64,000 bases of DNA from Polaromonas sp. (GTDB lineage Bacteria; Pseudomonadota; Gammaproteobacteria; Burkholderiales; Burkholderiaceae_C): assembly GCF_010365105.1 (NCBI RefSeq), contig NZ_JAAFGZ010000001.1, forward strand, positions 62,001 to 126,000, written 5' to 3'. Under the pieces are notes generated by a model. The model saw nothing but the letters and a program-made list of their open reading frames with translations. It was not told where the DNA came from and made no database searches. The position numbers were made by a program, and so were the translations under genes. Below are positions 28,134-35,853 of the stretch, piece after piece; within the stretch, counting starts at the first letter, position 1; each line of letters starts with the position of its first letter.

Positions 28134-29606
28134 TCAGGCCTTTTTTACAACCGCATAGCGCTCCAAGGTCTGCAACCGTGCCTTGGCATGGTCGACCAGC
28201 GGCATGGGGTAGTTGCTGCCTGGTGCCACGTCTGCGGCCATCAGTTCCACCGGAGAAGCCAGCCAGGGGCTGTGCAGCGCCCCCTTGGGTAGCCGGGCCA
28301 GCACTGGCAGGTACTTGCGGATGAACTTTCCGTCCGCGTCGAACTTTTCGCTCTGGCTGACGGGGTTGAAGATGCGGAAATAGGGCTGCGCATCGCAGCC
28401 GGTGCTGGCGGCCCACTGCCAGCCGCCATTGTTCGAGGCCAGGTCAAAATCATTGAGCTTTTCGGCAAAGTATCGCTCGCCCCAACGCCAGTCGATGCCC
28501 AGGTCCTTGACCAGGAAACTGGCCGTCACCATGCGCAGGCGGTTGTGCATGTAGCCGGTCTGGTTGATCTGGGCCATGGCGGCATCAACCAGCGGATAAC
28601 CGGTCCGGCCTTCGCACCAGGCGAGAAATAGCGCCTGAGCCGTTTCGCCCTGTTCCCATTGAATCGCATCGTATTCGGGTTTGAAGGCATTGCCTGCAAC
28701 ATGTGGAAAGTTGGACAGGATCTGGGCGTAAAAGTCCCGCCAGATCAGCTCGCCGAGCCAGGTGGCCGCGCCTTCGTTGCCTGCTTGAAGCGCCAGTGCG
28801 ACGGACGCCAGTTTTCGGATCGAGACGGTCCCGAAGCGCAAATGGACGCTCAGGTAACTGGGTCCCCGGACGGCGGGGAAATCGCGGGTTTCCCGGTACT
28901 TTTCCATTCGGCCCAGGAAGTCTTCAAGCAGCGCATTGCCGCCCTGGCTTCCCGCCGGCAGCTTGAGCGTTGACAAATTGGTGACCTCAAAACCCAGTTC
29001 GGCCAGCGACGGCACGTCACGGGCTTCGCTCGCCGGCAGGGGCGCCAGTGCAGAGCCGTAGGCTTCAACCGGATAGGGCTTGAGGTAGAAGGCATCGACC
29101 TTTTTCAGCCAGGCGTTCTTGTACGGCGTGAACACGCTGTACGGTTTTCCTGCCAGCGTCAACACTTCCTGGCGTTCAAAAATGACATGGTCCTTGAAGG
29201 TGTGAAACGCCACGCCCTGGCCTTCGAGCACGGCCTGCACCTGGGCATCGCGCGCCAGGCTGTAGGGCTCGTCGTCGTGGTTGGCGAACACGGCATTCGC
29301 CGACAGTTGCTCCGCCAGCGCGGGCAGGGCAGTGTTTGCTGTGTCATGTCGCACCAGCAAACCGGCTGGATGCTCCTGTTTTTGGGAACATAGTTGCGCC
29401 AGCTGGCCATTCAGGTCCACCAGCGATTCCCGGATGAATTCCACGCGCCGGTCTGTCCTGGGCAGCGCATCCAGAATCGACCGGTCAAAAACGAAGGCGC
29501 AATACACCTGTTCGCACGAATTCAGCGCATGAAATAGCGCGGCATTGTCCTCGGTCCGCAAATCCCGCCTGAACCACATCAGCCCTGTCTTGTATTTTTT
29601 GTGCAT
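28134..29606 (-). CDS. phrB: Deoxyribodipyrimidine photolyase
   Basis: 490 aa CPD photolyase. N-terminal Rossmann antenna domain beginning GLMWFRRDLRTEDNAALFHAL, and a C-terminal FAD domain with GRTGYPLVDAAMAQINQTGYMHNRLRM, DWRWGERYFAEKLNDFDLASNNGGWQW and a C-terminal RIFNPVSQSEKFD, all hallmarks of class I photolyases. It repairs UV-induced pyrimidine dimers with blue light. The start at 29606 (MHKKYKTG) is nine residues ahead of the conserved MWFRRDLR; longer frames add only unconserved sequence. It is divergent from algH. Confidence 0.95.
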   Translation of the reverse strand: MHKKYKTGLMWFRRDLRTEDNAALFHALNSCEQVYCAFVFDRSILDALPRTDRRVEFIRESLVDLNGQLAQLCSQKQEHPAGLLVRHDTANTALPALAEQLSANAVFANHDDEPYSLARDAQVQAVLEGQGVAFHTFKDHVIFERQEVLTLAGKPYSVFTPYKNAWLKKVDAFYLKPYPVEAYGSALAPLPASEARDVPSLAELGFEVTNLSTLKLPAGSQGGNALLEDFLGRMEKYRETRDFPAVRGPSYLSVHLRFGTVSIRKLASVALALQAGNEGAATWLGELIWRDFYAQILSNFPHVAGNAFKPEYDAIQWEQGETAQALFLAWCEGRTGYPLVDAAMAQINQTGYMHNRLRMVTASFLVKDLGIDWRWGERYFAEKLNDFDLASNNGGWQWAASTGCDAQPYFRIFNPVSQSEKFDADGKFIRKYLPVLARLPKGALHSPWLASPVELMAADVAPGSNYPMPLVDHAKARLQTLERYAVVKKA

Positions 29607-29738
29607 GCGGCCAATGGTAGTGAAAACCATCCCGTCCTGACGCCTGCATGACTTTTGGTGGGCAAGATGGGTCCGCAAGGGTAGCTACTTGCATCCGGCG
29701 TGCTTCGCTTGCGGCAAGGCAACGCGTAAAATCCACCG

Positions 29739-30329
29739 ATGGCCACGGAATCCCCCCCCTCGATCAACCTCACGCATCATTTCCTCATTGCCATGCCCGG
29801 GCTGGAGGATGAAGGGTTTTCAAAAAGCGTGATCTACATGTGCGAGCACAGCGAGCGGGGCGCCCTGGGCCTGATCATCAACAAGCCCAGCGACATCAAT
29901 GTCCAGGGCTTGTTCGACAAGGTCGAATTGCCGCTGCGCCGCGAAGACCTGACGACCACCCCGGTGTTTCAGGGCGGGCCTGTGCAGACCGAGCGCGGAT
30001 TCGTGCTGCACGAATCCATGATGCCTGGCAGCGAATCGGTGTACGCCTCGACCATGTCGATCCCGGGTGGCCTGGAAATGACGACCTCCAAGGACGTGCT
30101 CGAAGCCCTGTCCACCGGCGCCGGCCCGCGCAAGGTGTTTGTCTCGCTCGGCTATTCGGCCTGGGGCGAAGGCCAGCTCGAATCGGAACTGCTCGACAAC
30201 AGCTGGCTGACGGTCGCCGCCGACCTGGGCGTGATTTTTGACACCCCGGTTGAGGAACGCTACGACAAGGCGCTGAAGCTGCTGGGCCTTGAAAGCTGGA
30301 TGATTTCGCCCGTTGCCGGACATGGATGA
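29739..30329 (+). CDS. algH: YqgE/AlgH-family protein (UPF0301)
   Basis: 196 aa with the family landmarks LTHHFLIAMPGLEDEGFSKSVIYMCEHSERGALGLIINKP and VFQGGPVQTERGFVLH, and GYSAWGEGQLESELLDNSW. The function is not settled; the gene is widely linked to ruvX, as here, and its stop overlaps the ruvX start. No clear ribosome-binding site precedes the ATG at 29739. An internal ATG before PGLEDEG is too far inside the conserved domain to be the start. Confidence 0.9.
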   Translation: MATESPPSINLTHHFLIAMPGLEDEGFSKSVIYMCEHSERGALGLIINKPSDINVQGLFDKVELPLRREDLTTTPVFQGGPVQTERGFVLHESMMPGSESVYASTMSIPGGLEMTTSKDVLEALSTGAGPRKVFVSLGYSAWGEGQLESELLDNSWLTVAADLGVIFDTPVEERYDKALKLLGLESWMISPVAGHG

Positions 30330-30804
30330 GCCACAAGGCCTGGCGTACCCCGATGGTTTTCAGCCAGGTGAGCCGCCTGCTGCCGTGCCGCATCCAGTGG
30401 CGCGCCTGCAGACCTTCCTGGCCTTTGATTTCGGGCTGAAGCGCACCGGTGTGGCCTCGGGAAACAGCCTGACCCGCACGGCCTCGCCGCAGGCCACCAT
30501 TGCCGCCGAAGGGGTCGCGCGTTTCCCGCTGATCCAGGCACGCTTGAAGGAATGGCAGCCCGATGCGCTGGTGGTCGGCGTTCCGTTTCACCCGGACGGC
30601 GCCAGCCACGACAATACCGTGCGCGCGCAAAAGTTTGCGCGACAGCTGCGTGGCCGCTACGGCCTGCAGGTGTTCGAGGTCGATGAGCGTTACAGCACCA
30701 CCGAGGCCCTGGCGGGCGGCGCAAAAGATGCCGATGCCGCGTCGGCCTGCATCATTCTGGAACAATTTCTAAGGAGCCTTCCCCATGAGCAGTCTGGTTC
30801 TTGA
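30322..30804 (+). CDS. ruvX: Putative pre-16S rRNA nuclease / Holliday junction resolvase RuvX (YqgF)
   Basis: 160 aa RNase H-like fold. The first catalytic Asp is in AFDFGLKRTGVASGN; DALVVGVPFHPDG and FEVDERYSTTEAL and the C-terminal DADAASACIILEQFL complete the set. YqgF trims the 5' end of 16S rRNA precursors. The N-terminal about 30 residues before the domain are Pro-rich and longer than usual. It overlaps algH by 8 bases and pyrR by 20 bases, so all are probably one transcript. Confidence 0.9.
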   Translation: MDEPQGLAYPDGFQPGEPPAAVPHPVARLQTFLAFDFGLKRTGVASGNSLTRTASPQATIAAEGVARFPLIQARLKEWQPDALVVGVPFHPDGASHDNTVRAQKFARQLRGRYGLQVFEVDERYSTTEALAGGAKDADAASACIILEQFLRSLPHEQSGS

Positions 30805-31303
30805 CGCCGAGGCGCTGTATGCCGATCTGCTGCGCGGCATGCGCCAGCAGCTGGCCGCTTCCTCCCAGCCGCCGCGACTGGTCGGCGTGGCGTCGGGCGG
30901 CGCCTGGCTGGCAGAGCGACTGCAAAAAGACCTGGGGCTGAACGAAGACATTGGCATCCTGTCGTCGTCCATGCACCGCGACGATTTTTCGCAGCGCGGG
31001 ATGTCGTCCAGCGGCCAGACGGTGCTGCCCTTTGATGTCAATGGCGCGCACCTGGTGGTGGTCGATGACGTGCTGTATACCGGCCGCACGATCCGCGCCG
31101 TGCTCAATGAACTGTTCGATTACGGCCGGCCCGCCAGCGTCAGGCTGATGGTGCTGGTGGACCGGGGCGGGCGCGAACTGCCGGTGCAGGCCGACCTGGC
31201 CGTGGCGCGCGTCACCCTGCCGGCTTCGCAAACGCTGGAACTGGCCCGCACCGACGACGGCCGGTTCCGTTTCCGCCTCCAGGATATTCACACCCCCGCC
31301 TGA
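30785..31303 (+). CDS. pyrR: PyrR bifunctional protein / uracil phosphoribosyltransferase
   Basis: 172 aa type I PRTase. The PRPP-binding loop reads VVVDDVLYTGRTIRA, and VGVASGGAWLAERLQ precedes it. AAGGAGC lies about 9 bases upstream of the ATG. In Bacillus PyrR is an mRNA-binding attenuator; in Gram-negatives it more likely acts as UPRTase. No attenuator structure was recognised upstream of pyrB. The gene directly precedes pyrB (27 bp). Confidence 0.92.
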   Translation: MSSLVLDAEALYADLLRGMRQQLAASSQPPRLVGVASGGAWLAERLQKDLGLNEDIGILSSSMHRDDFSQRGMSSSGQTVLPFDVNGAHLVVVDDVLYTGRTIRAVLNELFDYGRPASVRLMVLVDRGGRELPVQADLAVARVTLPASQTLELARTDDGRFRFRLQDIHTPA

Positions 31304-31330
31304 ACTGAAAGCGCAAGAGGAACTTAACGC

Positions 31331-32293
31331 GTGTTGTACCGACGAAACCCCCAACTCAACAAGAACGGCGAGCTGATCCACCTGCTGTCCACCGAAGGCC
31401 TGTCCAAAGCCATCCTGACGCAGATTCTGGACACCGCCGCCAACTTCGTGTCCGTCAGCAGCCGCGAGGTGAAAAAAGTCCCGCTGCTGCGCGGCAAGAG
31501 TGTGTTCAACCTGTTCTTTGAAAACTCCACCCGCACCCGCACGACGTTTGACATTGCCGCCACGCGCCTGTCGGCTGACGTGATCAACCTGGACATTGCC
31601 CGCTCGTCGGCGTCCAAGGGCGAGTCGCTGCTCGACACCATTGCCAACCTGAGCGCCATGGCGGCCGACATCTTCGTGGTGCGCCACAGCGAATCGGGCG
31701 CGCCCCACCTGATCGCCCAGCACGTTGCGCCGCATGTGCATGTCGTCAACGCCGGCGATGGCCGCCATGCGCACCCGACGCAGGGCCTGCTCGACATGTA
31801 CACCATCCGCCACTACAAGAAGGACTTCAGCAACCTGACGGTGGCCATCGTCGGCGACGTGCTGCATTCGCGCGTGGCGCGCTCGGACATCCATGCGCTG
31901 ACCACGCTGGGCTGCGCCGAAGTGCGGGTGGTCGGCCCCAAGACCCTGGTGCCGTCCGACATGGCGCAGATGGGCGTTCGCGTCTGCAACACGCTGGAAG
32001 AAGGCATCAAGGACGCCGACGTGATCATCATGCTGCGGCTGCAGAACGAGCGCATGGCCGGCGCGCTGCTGCCCAGCAGCCAGGAGTTTTCGAAAAGCTT
32101 TGGCCTGACGCCCGAAAAGCTGCAACTGGCCAAACCGGATGCCATCGTGATGCATCCCGGCCCGATCAACCGGGGCGTGGAAATCGACTCGGCCGTGGTC
32201 GATGGCGCGCAGAGCGTCATCCTGCCGCAGGTCACGTTCGGCATTGCAGTGCGCATGGCCGTGATGAGCATCGTTGCAGGGAATGAGGCTTGA
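31331..32293 (+). CDS. pyrB: Aspartate carbamoyltransferase catalytic subunit
   Basis: 320 aa. Carbamoyl-phosphate loop [28 protein letters not shown] and [13 protein letters not shown] are all present. The N-terminus [19 protein letters not shown] matches the pseudomonad/betaproteobacterial class of ATCase, in which the enzyme works as a dodecamer with an inactive dihydroorotase homologue rather than with PyrI. GTG start at 31331 with AGAGGAAC upstream. Confidence 0.95.
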   Translation: MLYRRNPQLNKNGELIHLLSTEGLSKAILTQILDTAANFVSVSSREVKKVPLLRGKSVFNLFFENSTRTRTTFDIAATRLSADVINLDIARSSASKGESLLDTIANLSAMAADIFVVRHSESGAPHLIAQHVAPHVHVVNAGDGRHAHPTQGLLDMYTIRHYKKDFSNLTVAIVGDVLHSRVARSDIHALTTLGCAEVRVVGPKTLVPSDMAQMGVRVCNTLEEGIKDADVIIMLRLQNERMAGALLPSSQEFSKSFGLTPEKLQLAKPDAIVMHPGPINRGVEIDSAVVDGAQSVILPQVTFGIAVRMAVMSIVAGNEA

Positions 32294-32392
32294 GCCCCCA
32301 CGGTCGCCCACTGCGTGTGGCTTCCTGCCCCCCGAGGGGGCCGCTGCGCCTGCGGCCTGGCAAAGCCAGTTCCGCGGCCCCTGCTGGTCTGC
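32293..32392 (+). repeat. Dispersed repeat family B, copy 1
   Basis: About 100 bases between pyrB and pyrC' that match, in reverse complement, the stretch at 53158-53255. Core identities include CCACTGCGTGTGG, a CCCCC-GGGGG hairpin, CCGCTGCGCCTGCGGCCTGG and CAAAGCCAGTTCCGCGGCCCC. By eye only about ten positions differ. It contains several internal inverted repeats and interrupts the pyr operon. Confidence 0.85.
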
Positions 32393-32489
32393 AGAAAGAG
32401 GCTCTGTCATGCCTGCAACAAAATGGTTTCGCTAGGGCCGGCTTGTTGCCTGGATCAGCATTTTCATTTTTCACGGTTGAAAAAATCAA

Positions 32490-33785
32490 ATGAAGCTTCT
32501 CATCAAGAACGGCCGGGTCATCGACCCGGCCACCGGCTTTGACCAGGTCGGCGACCTGGCGATTGCTGCTGGCCGCATCGTCTCGCTAAACGGCGGGCTG
32601 GCTGATTTCACCCCGAACAAGACCATCGACGCCACTGGCTGCATCGTCGCCCCCGGCCTGATCGACCTGTCGGCGCGGCTGGGCGAGCCTGGCCATGAGC
32701 ATGAAGGCATGCTGGAAAGCGAACTGGCCGCTTCCGTGGCCGGCGGCGTGACCAGCCTGGTCTGCCCGCCCGACACTGACCCGGTGCTCGATGAGCCCGG
32801 CCTGGTGGAAATGCTCAAGTTCCGTGCTGAAAAGATGCACCAGTCGCGTGTCTTTCCGCTGGGCGCCCTGACGCGTGGCCTGAAGGGCGAATCCCTGACC
32901 GAGATGGTCCAGCTGACCGAATCGGGCTGCGTGGGCTTCAGCCAGGCCGAGGTGCCGCTGGCCAATACGCAGGTGCTGATGCGCGCCATGCAGTACGCCG
33001 CCACGTTTGGCTATTCGATCTGGCTGCGGCCGCAGGAAGTTCACCTGGGCAAGGGCGTGGCTGCCAGCGGGGCGCTGGCCACGCGCCTCGGGCTGAGCGG
33101 CGTTCCGGTCGCCGCCGAAACGATTGCCCTGCACACGATTTTCGAGCTGGTGCGCGCCACCGGCGCGCGCGTTCACCTGTGCCGCATCAGCAGCGCGGCC
33201 GGCGTGGCGCTGGTGGCCCGGGCCAAGGCCGAGGGCCTGGGTGTGACCTGCGACGTCAGCATCAACAGCCTGCACCTGACCGATGTGGACATCGGCTACT
33301 TTGACAGCCGGATGCGCCTGGACCCGCCGCTGCGCCAGCAGCGCGACCGCGATGCGCTGCGCCTGGGGCTGCTCGACGGCACGGTCGATGCGCTGGTGTC
33401 CGACCACACGCCGGTCGGCGCGGATGCCAAGACCCTGCCGTTCGCCGAAGCCGAAGCCGGAGCGACTGGCCTGGAACTGCTGCTGGGCCTGGCCTGCAAA
33501 TGGGGTGCCGAGAGCGGCGCGGACATGCGCCGGGTGCTGGCCGTGCTGACCAGCGAGCCGGCGCGCGTGCTCGGCCCTGCGCTGGGCACGCTGCAGGCCA
33601 GCGCGGGCCGGCTGGTCAAGGGCGGCGTTGCCGATATCTGCGTGTTCGACCCTGCCAGCGAGTGGACGGTCGAACCCGCCGCCTTGCGCAGCCAGGGCAG
33701 GCACACCCCGTTTTCCGGGCACGCCCTGCCAGGCGGCGTGCGCTACACGCTGGTCGGTGGACAGCTCGCCTTCGAGCGCGGCTGA
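32490..33785 (+). CDS. pyrX: Dihydroorotase-like protein PyrC' (metal ligands lost)
   Basis: 431 aa amidohydrolase-fold protein of the class I dihydroorotase type. The zinc motif DxHVHLREPG reads DLSARLGEPG at residues 59-68, so both histidines are gone and the substrate Arg is Gly. The later His ligand in the HIS-type motif is Arg (LCRISSAAG). The terminal metal Asp (VSDHTP) remains. Such proteins in Pseudomonas are inactive partners that hold ATCase in its active dodecamer. Its place directly after pyrB (196 bp, holding a family B repeat) fits that role. The functional pyrC must be elsewhere. It is read as a real gene, not a pseudogene, since the frame is intact. Confidence 0.88.
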   Translation: MKLLIKNGRVIDPATGFDQVGDLAIAAGRIVSLNGGLADFTPNKTIDATGCIVAPGLIDLSARLGEPGHEHEGMLESELAASVAGGVTSLVCPPDTDPVLDEPGLVEMLKFRAEKMHQSRVFPLGALTRGLKGESLTEMVQLTESGCVGFSQAEVPLANTQVLMRAMQYAATFGYSIWLRPQEVHLGKGVAASGALATRLGLSGVPVAAETIALHTIFELVRATGARVHLCRISSAAGVALVARAKAEGLGVTCDVSINSLHLTDVDIGYFDSRMRLDPPLRQQRDRDALRLGLLDGTVDALVSDHTPVGADAKTLPFAEAEAGATGLELLLGLACKWGAESGADMRRVLAVLTSEPARVLGPALGTLQASAGRLVKGGVADICVFDPASEWTVEPAALRSQGRHTPFSGHALPGGVRYTLVGGQLAFERG

Positions 33786-33838
33786 GCCATGCCGGCTGGC
33801 TGTTTTCCGCTGGCTGGCAACCTGCCCGCCAACGCTCG

Positions 33839-34576
33839 ATGAGGCGCATCCGGGCCTGCTGGCGCTTGCTGCGCGTTTTTCTGCATATCCTGGCCGGCCT
33901 GTGGATTGCCGCCGTGCGCCTGCCGCGCCTGCAGCCTGCCGGTCAAAGCGCCCAGGTCCAGGTCTGGTCGCTGGCGCTGCTGGGCCATATCGGCATTGCG
34001 CTGGAAGTTCGCGGTCAGCCGCCGCTCCTCGGACCGGTGCTGCTGGTGGCCAACCACATCTCCTGGCTCGACATCCCGGTGATGCACGCCGCGCGGCATT
34101 GCCGCTTCGTCTCCAAGTCCGACATCAGGGACTGGCCGCTCGTCGGCACGCTGGCCACGGCGGCCGGCACGCTGTACATCGAGCGCCGCTCACGCCGCGA
34201 TGCCATGCGCGTGGTGCACCTGATGCGCGATGCGCTGCTGGCCGGCGAGGTGCTGGCAGTATTCCCCGAAGGCACCACCGGCGATGGCTTGAGCGTGCTG
34301 CCGTTTCATGCCAACTTGCTGCAGGCGGCGCTGTCGGCCGATGCGCCGGCCCAGCCCGTGGGCCTGCGCTTTATCGACAAGGCCAGCGGCCAGCCCAGCC
34401 TCGCGCCAAGCTATGTGGGCGACGACACCTTGCTGGGCTCGATCTGGCGCACCTTGTGCGCGCCGCCGATGGTGGCCGTGGTGCATTACGGAGCGCCCGA
34501 ACAGGCTGCGGGGCGCGACCGGCGTGCCTGGAGCGAGCAGTTGCGCGGCAAGGTGGAGGGTCTGCGCCGGGGCTGA
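33839..34576 (+). CDS. plsC: 1-acyl-sn-glycerol-3-phosphate acyltransferase family (PlsC-like)
   Basis: About 245 aa. The HX4D catalytic motif is in NHISWLDIPVM, the glycerol-phosphate-binding motif in VFPEGTTGDG, and an N-terminal hydrophobic helix (LLRVFLHILAGLWIAAV) anchors it in the inner membrane. It acylates lysophosphatidic acid or a related acceptor. The start is uncertain: the ATG at 33839 has no good ribosome-binding site, but the earlier part of the frame overlaps pyrC' and looks unrelated. It is the last gene of the algH-ruvX-pyrR-pyrB-pyrC' cluster. Confidence 0.85.
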   Translation: MRRIRACWRLLRVFLHILAGLWIAAVRLPRLQPAGQSAQVQVWSLALLGHIGIALEVRGQPPLLGPVLLVANHISWLDIPVMHAARHCRFVSKSDIRDWPLVGTLATAAGTLYIERRSRRDAMRVVHLMRDALLAGEVLAVFPEGTTGDGLSVLPFHANLLQAALSADAPAQPVGLRFIDKASGQPSLAPSYVGDDTLLGSIWRTLCAPPMVAVVHYGAPEQAAGRDRRAWSEQLRGKVEGLRRG

Positions 34577-34588
34577 ACCTTGCCTGAA

Positions 34589-35743
34589 TCAGGCGCTGTC
34601 GCTTTTTGCTACTGAATCAATAGCTGTAAGCGCACGTGGAGTATGCGCAAGAGGCTTATTTTGTTCAGAATTTGCATCCGTTTCGCGCACGAAGGTCACC
34701 ACGTGGTCCACTTCGGCCCGGATGCCCACCCATTCGCCGACCGCATGGTCGTGGTGACTGGGCACATGGGCCAGCAATGCTTCGCCGCTGGCCAGCTGCA
34801 TCGTGTACAAAAACTCCGAACCGCGAAAAGACTTGCGGATGATGCGGGCCTTCACCGGCGCGTTGTCGTCATGCACGATGTCGTCGGCGCGCAGCAGCAC
34901 GTCGCATTCGCCGCCGGGGTAGCTCGACGGCAGCGGGCATTCGTCCAGCCCGACCAGGTCGCCCAGCGGTGTGCGCGCCACCACGCCGCTTGGCTGGTGC
35001 ATCAGGGTGGCCGGTACAAACACGCCGTGACCGATGAAATCGGCGACAAAGCGCGTGGCCGGCCGGTGGTACAGCGCATAGGCGTCTTCCCACTGGTGCA
35101 GGTGGCCTTCATGCATCACGCCGATGCGGTCGCCGATGGCAAAGGCTTCGAGCTGGTCGTGCGTCACGAACAGGGCGGTGGCGCCCGCCGCTTTCAGGAT
35201 GGCGCGCACCTCATGCGCCAGCCGTTCGCGCAGATCGACATCGAGGTTGGAAAACGGTTCGTCGAGCAACAGCAGGCGCGGCCCCGGCGCCAGCGCCCGG
35301 GCCAGCGCCACACGCTGCTGCTGTCCGCCCGACAGTTCGTGGGGAAAGACCTTGTGGGCATGGCCCATGCCGACCAGTTCCAGCACCTCGTCAACGCGCC
35401 GGCTGCGGGCCAAAGCGCCCAGGTGGTTCAGGCCGAAGGCCACGTTGCGGGCCACGTCAAGGTGCGGAAACAGCGCGTAATCCTGAAACACCATGCCGAT
35501 CTGGCGCGACTCGGCCGGCAGATGAAACTGCGGGCTGCTGACGATTTGCCGGGCCAGCCGGATGCTTCCCGCATGCGCGCGTTCCAGCCCGGCGACGGCG
35601 CGCAGCAAGGTGGTCTTGCCGCAACCCGACGGGCCAATCAGTACGCCGATCTCGCCGGCCTGCAGGTTGAACGACACGCCATCGACCGCCGCATGGCGGC
35701 TTTTTGCGTAGTGCACACCGAGTTGGGAGACTTCGAGAAACAT
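34589..35743 (-). CDS. fbpC: ABC transporter ATP-binding protein, FbpC-like
   Basis: 384 aa. Walker A GPSGCGKTT (about residues 37-45), signature LSGGQQQR, Walker B LLLLDEPFSNLD, and H-loop FVTHDQ, followed by a TOBE-type regulatory domain (from about 240). The Q-loop segment VFQDYALFPHLDV and overall length match ferric-iron (Fbp/Sfu) or related CUT1-like importers. The last 25 residues, from EQNKPLAH, are encoded by a family A repeat and are not part of the domain. It is divergent from the permease gene, with a candidate Fur site between. No binding-protein gene is next to it. Confidence 0.85.
   Translation of the reverse strand: MFLEVSQLGVHYAKSRHAAVDGVSFNLQAGEIGVLIGPSGCGKTTLLRAVAGLERAHAGSIRLARQIVSSPQFHLPAESRQIGMVFQDYALFPHLDVARNVAFGLNHLGALARSRRVDEVLELVGMGHAHKVFPHELSGGQQQRVALARALAPGPRLLLLDEPFSNLDVDLRERLAHEVRAILKAAGATALFVTHDQLEAFAIGDRIGVMHEGHLHQWEDAYALYHRPATRFVADFIGHGVFVPATLMHQPSGVVARTPLGDLVGLDECPLPSSYPGGECDVLLRADDIVHDDNAPVKARIIRKSFRGSEFLYTMQLASGEALLAHVPSHHDHAVGEWVGIRAEVDHVVTFVRETDANSEQNKPLAHTPRALTAIDSVAKSDSA
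34606..34667 (+). repeat. Dispersed repeat family A, copy 7 (overlaps the 3' end of fbpC)
   Basis: It reads TTGCTACTGAATCAATAGCTG, then TAAGCGCACG, then TATGCGCAAGAGGCTTATTTTG. It covers the last 25 codons of fbpC, read in the opposite direction, and the stop codon lies just beyond it. It closely matches copies 1 and 2 in the palindrome. Confidence 0.78.
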
Positions 35744-35758
35744 GGGTTGATTGTAGAT

Positions 35759-35777
35759 GCTTACAATTCTCATTTGC
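35759..35777. promoter_or_regulatory. Candidate Fur-box-like site between fbpC and fbpB
   Basis: The stretch GCTTACAATTCTCATTTGC matches the 19-base Fur consensus at about 12 of 19 positions when read on the minus strand (core AATGAGAAT). It lies between the divergent starts of the two iron-type ABC genes, where iron-responsive control would be expected. Weak on sequence alone. Confidence 0.4.
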
Positions 35778-35853
35778 AGTGACTGGCTGCAGACACCACG
35801 GCGCAAGCGGGCAGGGCAGGGGCCGGCCGGCAACAGCCTTCCATCGGGTTTCC

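Noticed and set aside
30752-32410. Long open frame of about 550 codons on the strand opposite to pyrR-pyrB
   Set aside because: It is antisense to two well-recognised genes, Gln/His/Arg/Gly-rich as expected from a shadow frame in high-GC DNA, and has no start signal. Its first codons fall in the family B repeat.
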